From DATBFG01 sp036558645 (GTDB lineage: Bacteria > Acidobacteriota > Terriglobia > Terriglobales > Acidobacteriaceae), in the NCBI GenBank assembly GCA_036558645.1, contig DATBFG010000054.1, positions 1-26,119 of the forward strand: a stretch of 26,119 bases of DNA. Reading direction: 5' to 3'. Positions 6,949-15,303 of this stretch are shown one piece after another. Each line of letters begins with the position of its first letter. The first letter of the stretch is position 1. Under the pieces are notes generated by a model. The model was not told the DNA's origin. It saw nothing but the letters and a program-made list of their open reading frames with translations, and did not search any database. A program made the position numbers and the translations under genes.

Positions 6949-7850
6949 GGTTTGGTACTCGAGTGGGACGGCTTCCAGTAGGAAATCGCCCCTGGAAAGT
7001 GCATCAGGTGAAACTGCTCATTTAACTTCATCAGCGACTCCGATGTTCCCAAAAAGAGATAACCGCCAGAGTTCAGATCGTTGAAGAAATGATTCACCAC
7101 CTTCGTCTTAGAGATGCCATCGAAATAGATCAGAACGTTACAGCAAAAGATGACATCGATGCCCTTCATGAACAGCATCCTTGCGTCATCGCGCAAGTTG
7201 AGACGGTTGAAGGTGATAAGATTTCTGACCTCCGGCCGCACCTGGAGATGCTTGTCGTCGAAGCGACTAAAGTATTTGTGCTTGTAGAACTCCGGGGTCA
7301 AGCGGAGAGCGTAGTGCCCATAGATGCCTGCTTTGGCGGCCTCAAGCGATCGGTCGTTCAGGTCGGTGGCTTGGATATCTACCGTCCATCCCTTCAGCCG
7401 GCCTTCGCTCTCTTCCAGAAGATTCATTGCCAAGGTATGAGGTTCTTCCCCCGTCGAGCACCCGGCGCTCCAGATACGCACGCGTTTGACAATTTGCCTG
7501 GATTTTTCTTTGAGGAGTTCCGGCAGAATAATATTGCGAAGAGCATCCAGCTGTGGCTGGCTACGGAAGAAGCAGGTTTCCCCAATGGTGATCTCGTTTA
7601 GCAGCGCCCGCATCTCGGGATCCCGGTTGGGACTCGCCATCAGCAGATTCCAGTAAGTTCGGCTGTTATCGACCTTCACCTGTTGCATACGCCTGGTACA
7701 GGCGTTTAGCAGGAGATAAAGCTTTTCCTCTGGCTGGTAGATGCCGGAAACCCTGTAGATCAAGTCGCGAATCTGGCGATAAATTGGATCGGTAAGGCTG
7801 AAGGTGTCCTCGCGGGCGCCTGACACTCCGGTACTTGAGGTCACACTCAT
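6945..7850 (-). CDS. cheR: Chemotaxis protein methyltransferase CheR
   Basis: Transfers methyl groups from S-adenosylmethionine to receptor glutamates during adaptation. The 301-aa chain has the helical CheR N-domain (about 20-85), the ET-x-FFR motif (91-96), the SAM-binding WSAGCSTGEEP (127-137), the acidic ATDLN (161-165) and FCCNVLIYF (235-243) typical of the family. There is no C-terminal TPR or pentapeptide-binding extension. cheW ends 74 bases upstream, and the 3' end overlaps the HDOD gene. The opposing enzyme CheB and the receptors are not in this window, so CheR must act on receptors encoded elsewhere. The ribosome site is weak. Confidence 0.94.
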   Translation of the reverse strand: MSVTSSTGVSGAREDTFSLTDPIYRQIRDLIYRVSGIYQPEEKLYLLLNACTRRMQQVKVDNSRTYWNLLMASPNRDPEMRALLNEITIGETCFFRSQPQLDALRNIILPELLKEKSRQIVKRVRIWSAGCSTGEEPHTLAMNLLEESEGRLKGWTVDIQATDLNDRSLEAAKAGIYGHYALRLTPEFYKHKYFSRFDDKHLQVRPEVRNLITFNRLNLRDDARMLFMKGIDVIFCCNVLIYFDGISKTKVVNHFFNDLNSGGYLFLGTSESLMKLNEQFHLMHFPGAISYWKPSHSSTKP

Positions 7851-7924
7851 CTTGCGGGATGGCTACGCAGACTTTTCGCGCTGTAACCCACTTGGCGTTG
7901 TTGCGGGAACACTATCAATTGCGA

Positions 7925-8383
7925 CTAGTGCCCGACGACGCTGAACTCATCTTCTTCCGTCATCCTGCATGCTCGTTCGATATCTAGAACATGCATCAGG
8001 CGATCGGGGAGTTTGTGAACTCCCAAGATCATGTTCCGTACATTTCCTTGCAGCGTATCTGGTGGCGGTTCGAACGTGCTCTCGTCGACTTCAACTACGT
8101 CGCCAACGGCGTCGACCAACAGGCTGACAGCCCCTTCCTCGGAACGGATCACGACATTCATGGGAGCAACATCGGACGCACGGGGTGGCAACGCGAGCCG
8201 CTGTCTCAATTCGATTGCGGTCACGATCTGTCCGCGAAGGTTCATAAGGCCAGCCACAGCGTTCGGGGCAAGTGGAACGTCGGTAGAAATTAGCGACCGG
8301 ATGACCTCTTGAATCCCTTTTAGTTCTACCCCGAACAAGAGCTTGTCGAGGTAGAAAGTGCAGAATTGAGACGATTGAGGCAT
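7925..8383 (-). CDS. cheW: Chemotaxis coupling protein CheW
   Basis: A single CheW domain of 152 aa (about 5-140) that links receptors to the CheA kinase. The family hallmark GLMNLRGQIVTAIELR is at 45-60 and a second strand motif, VSLLVDAVGDVVEV, at 86-99. The ATG starts one base after the cheA stop, and an AGGAG nine bases before it lies inside the end of cheA. This indicates a shared transcript and close stoichiometry with cheA. The last 12 residues are acidic. No unusual features. Confidence 0.93.
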   Translation of the reverse strand: MPQSSQFCTFYLDKLLFGVELKGIQEVIRSLISTDVPLAPNAVAGLMNLRGQIVTAIELRQRLALPPRASDVAPMNVVIRSEEGAVSLLVDAVGDVVEVDESTFEPPPDTLQGNVRNMILGVHKLPDRLMHVLDIERACRMTEEDEFSVVGH

Positions 8384-8384
8384 A

Positions 8385-10667
8385 TTAGTGTGCTCCTGCT
8401 GCCGCTTTACTGATTGAGGCTCCCGATTGTGACGAATCGCGTTCGGCGGCCTTCAGAACAGCAGCAATATCAAGTAATTCGGTGACTCGTTTGCCGATGA
8501 CCGCGGAGTAGAGAGTGGCGGCGCGAGTTGCAGGAGACTGGATCAGAGCCGAATCTTCCACGATATCCAGAATTCGTTCGACCACTAATCCGACTGTCCG
8601 GCCGTGCTGGTTCAGTACGAGAACCTGCAGCGGTTCGCAATTCTGCGGCGGCAGAGTTCGCTTAGTACGTGCTGTTCGACGACGCTCATCGAGAACGCGA
8701 TCAAGACGGATCAACGGCAGGATTTGCCCGCGGTATTGCACCAGCCACTGGCTGCCGGAAGTCTCAACTTCGGAAAGGGGAAATTCTTCCAGGCGTGCGA
8801 CTGTGCTTAGCGGGATAGCCATGCGGGACTCGTCCGGGCCCGAAAACAACAAGAAGGTCTGTCTCTCGCCCGATTCGTTCCTCGCTGCAGCCTTCTCGGC
8901 TTCCAGATGATCGCGATCTCCGGTTACGGCGTTTGCATGACGTGCCAAGCCGAGAACATCCAGGATGAGGGCTACCCTGCCGTCGCCCATGATGCTCGAT
9001 CCAGCGAACGTTTTGGCGACATTGAGTTGCTTACGAAGCGGCTTTACGACTATCTCTTGCGAATCGTTAATCTCGTCGACAACCAAGCCAAACTGACGGT
9101 CGTCGGCCTGGAGCACTACGATGCTGACGGATGGATCTTCGGCTAGCTGCTGGGTGGATCCCAAGCTGGGCATGGGTTGGCGGCCAGACTGCAGTTCTCG
9201 CTTGAGGTAAACCAAGGGCAGAAGTTGCCCCCTGAGGCGATAAACCGGAGCGCCATGCACCATCTCGATTCCTTTCGAATCCGGGCCGCCGTCTAACCGG
9301 ACTAGCTCCAACAGGTTTACTTGGGGGATGGCATAGCGCTCGCCGCCGCACCTGACTACCAGGGCGGGAATTATGGCTAGTGTCAGCGGGATCTTCACGC
9401 GAATCGTGGTGCCTTTTCCAGATATTGATTGGACATCTACGATTCCACCAATTCTCTCGATGTTCGTCTTGACGACATCCATGCCTACACCGCGACCGGA
9501 AACGTTCGTCACCTGCTCGGCGGTTGAAAGGCCAGGTACGAAAATGAGATGAGAGAGATCTCTCTCCGACATTTGTGCAGCCTGGCTGGCATCAAGTAGA
9601 CCGCGAGCGATGCCTTTCGCTCGAATACGTTCCAAATCCAGACCGGCCCCATCGTCTGAGATTTCGATGATGACTTGGCCGCCTTCGTGATAGGCCCGTA
9701 ACAGGAGACGTCCTGCGGGTGGTTTACCGGCCTTAATCCGCGCCTCTGGTGCTTCGATGCCGTGGTCTACCGCATTACGAACCAGGTGAGTCAAAGGATC
9801 TTTAATGGACTCGATGATGGTCTTGTCGAGCTCAGTGTCTTTCCCTTCCATCTCGATCTCAACCTGCTTACCGCAGCCCAAAGCTACATCGCGCACAGTG
9901 CGAGGATATTGGCTCCACAGATTCCCGATGGGCTGCATGCGAGTTTTCATAACCTGTTCCTGCAGTTCGGTGGCGATCAGGTTGAGCCGCTGCGAAGCAG
10001 CGTGCAGTCCACTGTGCTCCAGGCTGTTTGTGAATTGCAGCAACTGGTTTCTGGCCAATACCAACTCGCCTACCATCGTCATAAGGCGGTCAAGCAGGTT
10101 CACACCCACTCGGATGGTCTCAGCTGAGGCGTCGCGCGTGCGTGCTTCATTTGGCTGGGAAGCTGCGGTGCTCTCAGTCAACCTTGCTTCGGTCGGGGAT
10201 GGAGAGAGGTCGGGCGTCGGATTCTCCGGCAGCTCGGCGCGAGCGGTACAGTTTTCGTGAGTTGGGGTGGGAGTTCCACCATGGGCTGGATCCTGCAGGC
10301 GCGTCAGATTTTCACGGAGTTCAGGGTAGTCGTTGTCACCATCCTGTCCACTACTTTCAATTGTCTTCAGCATCTGTCGGACGGCATCCACCATTGTCAG
10401 CAGGGCGGTCGTAATTTCCGGGGTTAAGACGAGCTGACGGTCACGCAGGCGGCTGAGTAGGTTCTCTCCCGCATGAGTGACCTTTTCCAGCTTGCTGAAC
10501 CCGAGAAAGCCGCAGGTACCTTTGATGGTGTGGATAGTGCGAAACACTCCCGCAAGGGCATCGTGATCCTGCGGATTTCTTTCTAATTCGATCAGATCAC
10601 GATCCAGCCGGTCGAGATTTTCGTAGCTCTCAACCAGAAAGTCTTGAACGATGTCACCGTCGCTCAC
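8385..10667 (-). CDS. cheA: Chemotaxis histidine kinase CheA with two CheW domains
   Basis: Receptor-controlled kinase that phosphorylates CheY. Domains, numbered from the GTG start: Hpt about 1-107 with phospho-acceptor H46 (RTIHTIKG); a Pro/Thr-rich linker 125-180 with no recognisable CheY-binding P2 domain; dimerisation region 184-245; ATPase 247-429 with N-box HLVRNAVDHG (294-303), DDGAGLD and GRGVGMDVV; then two CheW-like domains, about 432-580 and 602-745. Most CheA proteins carry one. I place the start at the GTG at 10667 because GGGAGGAG lies seven bases before it and H46 then aligns with H48 of E. coli CheA. A TTG at 10691 would add eight residues but destroys that logic. First gene of the operon, with a FliA-type promoter upstream. 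Confidence 0.92.
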   Translation of the reverse strand: MSDGDIVQDFLVESYENLDRLDRDLIELERNPQDHDALAGVFRTIHTIKGTCGFLGFSKLEKVTHAGENLLSRLRDRQLVLTPEITTALLTMVDAVRQMLKTIESSGQDGDNDYPELRENLTRLQDPAHGGTPTPTHENCTARAELPENPTPDLSPSPTEARLTESTAASQPNEARTRDASAETIRVGVNLLDRLMTMVGELVLARNQLLQFTNSLEHSGLHAASQRLNLIATELQEQVMKTRMQPIGNLWSQYPRTVRDVALGCGKQVEIEMEGKDTELDKTIIESIKDPLTHLVRNAVDHGIEAPEARIKAGKPPAGRLLLRAYHEGGQVIIEISDDGAGLDLERIRAKGIARGLLDASQAAQMSERDLSHLIFVPGLSTAEQVTNVSGRGVGMDVVKTNIERIGGIVDVQSISGKGTTIRVKIPLTLAIIPALVVRCGGERYAIPQVNLLELVRLDGGPDSKGIEMVHGAPVYRLRGQLLPLVYLKRELQSGRQPMPSLGSTQQLAEDPSVSIVVLQADDRQFGLVVDEINDSQEIVVKPLRKQLNVAKTFAGSSIMGDGRVALILDVLGLARHANAVTGDRDHLEAEKAAARNESGERQTFLLFSGPDESRMAIPLSTVARLEEFPLSEVETSGSQWLVQYRGQILPLIRLDRVLDERRRTARTKRTLPPQNCEPLQVLVLNQHGRTVGLVVERILDIVEDSALIQSPATRAATLYSAVIGKRVTELLDIAAVLKAAERDSSQSGASISKAAAGAH

Positions 10668-10798
10668 GGCTAGGCTCCTCCCGGTAGCCAAGAACTCTTG
10701 CGAGTTCGCAAACCATCGCGTCTAGTGCGAAGAGAGTCCTCGCGCAGTTTCAGCTTTCCATCAAGCCAGGACCGCGGGCGCAGGTCTCGCTACTAACA

Positions 10799-10825
10799 CT
10801 ATCGGCTGAACTTGATTCTCCTTGA
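10799..10825 (-). promoter_or_regulatory. Predicted flagellar sigma-28 (FliA) promoter for cheA operon
   Basis: Reading the minus strand, TCAAG (10825-10821), exactly 14 bases, then GCCGATAG (10806-10799) fit the FliA consensus. The -10 matches seven of eight positions, and the -35 equals the TCAAG form known from Pseudomonas FliA promoters. The start site would be near 10792, giving a leader of about 125 bases to the GTG. It has the same spacing and -10 core as the cheY-cheX promoter in the same locus, which strengthens both predictions. Confidence 0.58.
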
Positions 10826-10849
10826 AGGGCGACAGGCGTGGGCCGAGCA

Positions 10850-10865
10850 GTGAAATCGGTTTCAC
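10850..10865. repeat. Inverted repeat GTGAAA-TCGG-TTTCAC
   Basis: A perfect 6-bp inverted repeat with a 4-base centre lies between the end of the kinase gene and the cheA promoter, 25 bases upstream of the -35. It could form a small hairpin at the 3' end of the kinase transcript or bind a regulator. No U-run follows on either strand, so it is not a standard terminator. The rest of 10692-10915 shows no gene. Confidence 0.3.
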
Positions 10866-10915
10866 CAACCATTAGAAATCTCTAAGAAATGAACCGTGTC
10901 CTGCGGAGTTAATAG

Positions 10916-13576
10916 CTACTTTTTTGCGCTTGCGGTTAACTCGGTTTGGAACTGGCGCGCCTTATCGGGTTGTCCCAGCCCGGAATAGATCGCCGCCAGA
11001 TCCTCCCGCGCATAATTGAGCCAGAGATTGGAAGGATTCGATTGGCTGGAAAGTACCTTATAACCCGCGAGGCTTTCGGCTTCGGCGTCGGAGTAACGAC
11101 GTTGACGGAGAAGGGCGCGCCCAAGTTTGATCCGGGCCACACCCGTGTTGAAATGGGTGGGTGATAAGGCCTCGGTAAACTTGTTGACGGCCTCGCGAAG
11201 CACTGTCTCAGCGCGAGGGTATTGCTTTTCTTCTAGTTCCACCGTCCCAAGATTAGATAGCGCTACGCCGATCAGGTAGTGCTTTTCGCCATATACTTCT
11301 CGGTAGATTTCTTCCATACGAGTGAAATCTGCTCGGGCTTCCTCCAACTTGCCACGCTGAAGCGCTACCTTACCCAAGTCACTCAAGGCAGATGCGACGC
11401 GAGGATGGACCTTGCCATAAAAATGTTCCTGTACGGAAAGAGCTTGCTGCAGCAGGGACTCTGCCTCGTCGAGGCGCCCGAGGTTAATCAGTGTTCTCCC
11501 CAGGATCGTAGCCGCAGAAGCAGTTTCCGGGTTGTCTTTGCCATACCACGCCTGAGTAATGTCGAGTGCCTGGCGATTGAAGACTTCTGCTTCCTTGTAG
11601 TGCTCCCATTGCGACTGGATTGCCCCAAGGTTGATCAGGTCGTCAGCGATGTGGGGATGACCGGGGCCGTAAAGTTGGCGGTCCATTTCGAGGACGCGGC
11701 GGTTCAGTGCGTCTGCCGCCTCATAATCTCCGGCATAGAAGTGACAATTTGCGAGTTCTGTGAGGGTAGCTGCCAGGTCAGCAGCATCCCCTCCGGGGGC
11801 CGATTCGAGTCGCGCGGCCTCACTTAACACTTGGAGCGCCTGCTCATAATTCCCGCGATTCTCAAGTACCAGACCGAGGGCTGAAGTGGCCCTGGCCACC
11901 GTAGGATGGTTAGCCGGCAGATGCTTCTTGCTCATTTCGAGTCCCTGTCTGACTAGCCGCTCCGATTCTTCCAGTTCCGCCTGATCGGAGCGCAGAAGAC
12001 CGATGGCGACCAAATCCTCGGCAACATCTGCGTGATCCGGGCCGTGTAGTTGCTTGTGTCGTTCGAGCGCCAAATGCAACAAGCTATCTGCCTGCTCGAA
12101 CTTTCCCATCTTGTGGTAAACGCTGCCAAGGGTTTGATACAACTGCGCCTGCATTTCGGGATCGGCATCCAGAGCCTTGGCTTCTTGCACGCCACGGTCG
12201 AGTAACGCTACCACCTTCAGATCATCAGCAGGTCCTGCGGCTTCATCACCGCCTTGGAACAGATTCAACGTGAAGCGCTGAATGCGCTGGGTGCGAGCAG
12301 CCTCTGCAAGGGCAGCATTGCGCGCAATCGCAAGGCGAGCGGTAAAAAATATGGTTAGGCCGACGATGGCCGCGAGAACGATGCTGGCCGCGATCACAGG
12401 CTGCCGATTCCTACGCACGAACTTGCCGACACGATAGCGAACTGTATCTGCATGAGCTTCTAAGGGCTCATCGTCCAGGAAGTGATTCACGTCGCGAGTC
12501 AGAGCCTCCACCGAGGCATAACGGCGTGACATGTCTTTGTGCATCGCCGTTAAGCACAGCACATCAAGGTCGGCCCACTCGGGACTGTCGAAGACGCGGG
12601 CTTGAACACCGTCCGACAGTGCGGATCTTGCGCTTAGCGAGGGTTTAGCAGGATCTTGCGTTTCTATCACTGACACCGCCTCGGCAGGGGTAAGGTTCGA
12701 AAGATCGAACGGAAGGCGGTCAGTAAGGAGTTCGTACAAGATCACACCCAGGGAGTACACATCAGTTTGAATACCCACACGCGCACCTTTGGCCTGCTCG
12801 GGGGATGCGTAGGCCGGCGTCATTAAGCGCAATCCGGTCATGGTGTGGTCCAGGTTGGCTTGGCTCGTGGGACCACTGAGTGTCTCCAATTGACGAGCAA
12901 TGCCGAAGTCGAGCAGTCGTACCGTTCCATCACTTTTCACCAGGATGTTCGAAGGCTTCAGGTCGCGGTGAATGACGGCATGGCTGTGGGCGAACTTCAC
13001 TGCTTCGCAGACGGAACAGAATAGTTTGAGGCGATCGGAGATCGACAGATTGTGAGCCTTGCAGTACTCGGTCAGAGGCACACCTTCCACGTATTCCATC
13101 GCGAACCATGGTGTGCCGTCAGAGAGAGAATCCGCATCGTAAAGGCGCGCGATGAACGGATGATTCAGTGGTGCGAGCGTCCGCTGTTCACTGGCAAAGC
13201 GCTCGCGACGCGACGGCGAGAGCCATGCATCACGCAAGATCTTAATGGCTACCTCCGTTCCGAGATCCTCGCGCTCTGCAAGGTAGACCAAACCCATTCC
13301 GCCTTCTCCGATGATCCTCTTGATCCTGTATGGACCGAATGCTTCCGGAGGGCTGCCAGAGAAAGAACCACCTACTACATGCTGCGCGACCTGTGCCAGG
13401 TTACGATCAAGCAATGAATTTTGCTGGGAATCTTCCTCGAGCAATGCGAAGACATCATTCAGCAGTGATTCGTCGTTATTGCAAGCGGCTTGAAGAAAAC
13501 TTATCTGCTGGTCGCGGGGAAGGTCGGCGGCTCGGTGAAACAGTTCCTGGATCAGATCCCAATGTGCGCGATCCAT
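10916..13576 (-). CDS. Transmembrane Ser/Thr protein kinase with C-terminal TPR array
   Basis: An 886-aa Hanks-type kinase. A helical N-terminus (1-80) is followed by the kinase domain (83-370) with glycine loop GEGGMG (90-95), ATP-binding K112, catalytic HRDLKPSN (203-210), DFG (223-225) and SPE (258-260), all intact. One membrane helix (about 394-415) separates it from roughly ten 42-residue TPRs of the kinesin-light-chain type (about 475-880), which would lie outside the cytoplasm as a protein-binding sensor. The 'G-x-x-HP' repeat linkers recur through the array. It follows an ECF sigma factor gene after 43 bases in the same direction, suggesting that the kinase controls, or is expressed by, that sigma factor. 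Substrates cannot be read from the sequence. Confidence 0.92.
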   Translation of the reverse strand: MDRAHWDLIQELFHRAADLPRDQQISFLQAACNNDESLLNDVFALLEEDSQQNSLLDRNLAQVAQHVVGGSFSGSPPEAFGPYRIKRIIGEGGMGLVYLAEREDLGTEVAIKILRDAWLSPSRRERFASEQRTLAPLNHPFIARLYDADSLSDGTPWFAMEYVEGVPLTEYCKAHNLSISDRLKLFCSVCEAVKFAHSHAVIHRDLKPSNILVKSDGTVRLLDFGIARQLETLSGPTSQANLDHTMTGLRLMTPAYASPEQAKGARVGIQTDVYSLGVILYELLTDRLPFDLSNLTPAEAVSVIETQDPAKPSLSARSALSDGVQARVFDSPEWADLDVLCLTAMHKDMSRRYASVEALTRDVNHFLDDEPLEAHADTVRYRVGKFVRRNRQPVIAASIVLAAIVGLTIFFTARLAIARNAALAEAARTQRIQRFTLNLFQGGDEAAGPADDLKVVALLDRGVQEAKALDADPEMQAQLYQTLGSVYHKMGKFEQADSLLHLALERHKQLHGPDHADVAEDLVAIGLLRSDQAELEESERLVRQGLEMSKKHLPANHPTVARATSALGLVLENRGNYEQALQVLSEAARLESAPGGDAADLAATLTELANCHFYAGDYEAADALNRRVLEMDRQLYGPGHPHIADDLINLGAIQSQWEHYKEAEVFNRQALDITQAWYGKDNPETASAATILGRTLINLGRLDEAESLLQQALSVQEHFYGKVHPRVASALSDLGKVALQRGKLEEARADFTRMEEIYREVYGEKHYLIGVALSNLGTVELEEKQYPRAETVLREAVNKFTEALSPTHFNTGVARIKLGRALLRQRRYSDAEAESLAGYKVLSSQSNPSNLWLNYAREDLAAIYSGLGQPDKARQFQTELTASAKK

Positions 13577-13619
13577 GCCTTCACTTTGCTCCTTGCCAAC
13601 CGTCCAGGAGGGCAGATTG

Positions 13620-14198
13620 TTAATGCTCTCGCTTGAGTTCCCGGGCCAACCAAGCTTTCGCCGCCCGCCAATCGCGCAACACCGTAGCTTCTGAGATATC
13701 GAGCAAGGCGGCCGTTTCAGGGATGTCGAGGCCGCCGAAGAAGCGGCTTTCCACCATCAAGGCCTGTCGAGGATGAAGTCTGGCAAGTTCTTCCAACGCG
13801 CGGTCGAGCGCCAGCACATCCTGCTGAGTCGCAGCTGCCATGATGGTTTCGTCGAGAGTGACGGGTGTATAGGCAGCGACTCCGCCACGCTTATTAGCCC
13901 CTCGGCGGCGGGCTGCCTCTACCAGAAGTTGTCTCATGGCCCGGGCTGCGATTCGCTTGAAGTGTAGTTGAGAGGAAGCCACGGGCGGTCCGGAGTGCGA
14001 CAGCTTTAACCAGACTTCGTTCACCAACGCCGTGGGATTGAGCGTAGCACTGGGATCGCCCCTGCGCACAGTTGAGGCGAGTCGGCGCAGTTCCTCATAG
14101 GTAATGCTGAAAAGTTGATCGAGGGCGTGTCGATCCTGATGGCCGTCAATGGCCAATCGCTCAGAACCCGATCCCGCTGAAAAATTTTGCGATGCCAT
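13620..14198 (-). CDS. ECF-type RNA polymerase sigma factor (TIGR02999-like)
   Basis: A 192-aa sigma-70 family protein with region 2 (about 25-97, including the NPTALVNEVWLKL core) and region 4 (about 125-185), whose helix-turn-helix is IPETAALLDISEATVLRDW (159-177). A short basic linker with RRRGANKRGG joins them. The LNPTALV-x-E signature and size fit the TIGR02999 group common in acidobacteria and planctomycetes. No anti-sigma factor gene is adjacent; instead a transmembrane Ser/Thr kinase follows after 43 bases. In some ECF groups (for example EcfP/PpkT2 of Vibrio) kinase phosphorylation activates the sigma factor, and a similar arrangement is likely here by inference. The ATG lacks a ribosome site (an A-run precedes it). 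Confidence 0.9.
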   Translation of the reverse strand: MASQNFSAGSGSERLAIDGHQDRHALDQLFSITYEELRRLASTVRRGDPSATLNPTALVNEVWLKLSHSGPPVASSQLHFKRIAARAMRQLLVEAARRRGANKRGGVAAYTPVTLDETIMAAATQQDVLALDRALEELARLHPRQALMVESRFFGGLDIPETAALLDISEATVLRDWRAAKAWLARELKREH

Positions 14199-14362
14199 GA
14201 CGTTTTTTTCTGCTCATCCGCGCAATGCGTAGTGAATGACCAAGAACCTACTAGTTTTTGGGGGAGGGGAGCAATCCGCAGCCGAGTAACTGGCTCGGGA
14301 ATGCTAACACCGTCAGCCAGGTCATTCAACCGTTTCTTCAGCGATCGCCATGAGGAGGAAGT

Positions 14363-15172
14363 ATGAAAAAACGCGGCAAAGTATTGCGAGACCCACATTC
14401 TGGGCCCGGTTTGTTGATGGTGGAAGGCCAGCAGTATGCCTTTGCCTTGGAAGGTACCTGGAGGTCCGAGGTACCGCCAAAGCCGGGGCAAGCAGTGGAT
14501 GTTGACTTTGAACAAGGCAAGATCGTTGGCATCAGCGTAGTAGCAGAATCCCAAGTAGCCAGGGAGCAAGCTGAGGTCGCAATGAATGCTGCGAAGCAGA
14601 AGGGAGCTGCCCTGGCCTCCGGCATGGTTGCCAAATTCGGTGTTCCCACCTTAGTCTGCGCGGCGTTGTTAATTGTGGGGTGGTTCTTTCTGGCAGCAGC
14701 CTCGATCAAGACGCCCTTCGGCAGCATGGACTTCACTTTCTGGCAGGTTCTCGGATTCCTTAATGCCAGCAACTCCCTCGAACGCTTGATGCAGGCGGGA
14801 AGCGGCGTGAGTCCGAGCACCGGGATCTACGGCATGCTCGCCGTCATTGCTCTTGTCGGACCTTTTGTTTCTTATTTCTGGAAAGACAAGCGCGCAATCC
14901 TTGGAGGTCTGTTCCCGCTACTCTTCATGCTGCTAGTCGGTCTTATGATCCGCAGCGCCATAAACAGCATTGGCGGCGACACAGCCGGTCAATTCGGCAA
15001 TATTGCATCCCAGATGCGGGAGGAAGCGATGAAAGCTGTCTCCGTTGGTATGGGAATCTACCTCTCAGTGGCGGCCAGCTTATACCTCGCAGCCAAGAGT
15101 GCGAAACAATATCTAGTGTCGCGTGCGGGAGATGCACCAGAAACGGCACGTTCCTACAAAGCGGCTGCCTAG
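14363..15172 (+). CDS. Four-helix integral membrane protein of unknown function
   Basis: Function not recognised. The 269-aa protein has a soluble N-terminus of about 60 residues with a beta-rich, small-barrel-like pattern (GKVLRD, GLLMVEGQQYAF, PKPGQAVDVDFEQGKIVGI), resembling a cold-shock/OB-type fold that faces the cytoplasm. A helical linker (about 62-90) and four hydrophobic segments follow (about 93-114, 153-173, 178-200, 225-244). No signal peptide is seen. A strong AGGAGG lies five to seven bases before the ATG. It is divergent from the sigma-factor/kinase operon with a 164-base gap and ends in an intrinsic terminator, so it forms its own transcript. A link to the sigma factor is possible but unproven. 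Confidence 0.78.
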   Translation: MKKRGKVLRDPHSGPGLLMVEGQQYAFALEGTWRSEVPPKPGQAVDVDFEQGKIVGISVVAESQVAREQAEVAMNAAKQKGAALASGMVAKFGVPTLVCAALLIVGWFFLAAASIKTPFGSMDFTFWQVLGFLNASNSLERLMQAGSGVSPSTGIYGMLAVIALVGPFVSYFWKDKRAILGGLFPLLFMLLVGLMIRSAINSIGGDTAGQFGNIASQMREEAMKAVSVGMGIYLSVAASLYLAAKSAKQYLVSRAGDAPETARSYKAAA

Positions 15173-15193
15173 CGAAAACTGTTTTTCGATCGG

Positions 15194-15234
15194 AACCTGT
15201 CTCTCGTCCAAATTGGGAGACAGGTTTGCTTTTA
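15194..15234 (+). terminator. Intrinsic terminator after the membrane protein gene
   Basis: A perfect 10-bp stem, AACCTGTCTC (15194-15203) and GAGACAGGTT (15217-15226), with a 13-base loop is followed by TGCTTTTA on the plus strand. It begins 21 bases after the stop codon of the membrane protein. It also overlaps the artificial upstream extension of the next reading frame, which argues against starting that gene before 15304. Confidence 0.8.
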
Positions 15235-15303
15235 CCGGTGAAGTACGATTTCATGCGCACAACCTCAATGTCAGGAGGAGTCTCTAAGGCGCAGGAGGAA
15301 AAA

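Noticed and set aside
15226..15303. Longer start of the DUF6496-like gene
   Set aside because: The start codon is a TTG inside the terminator stem; the downstream ATG has an ideal ribosome site and the family N-terminus.
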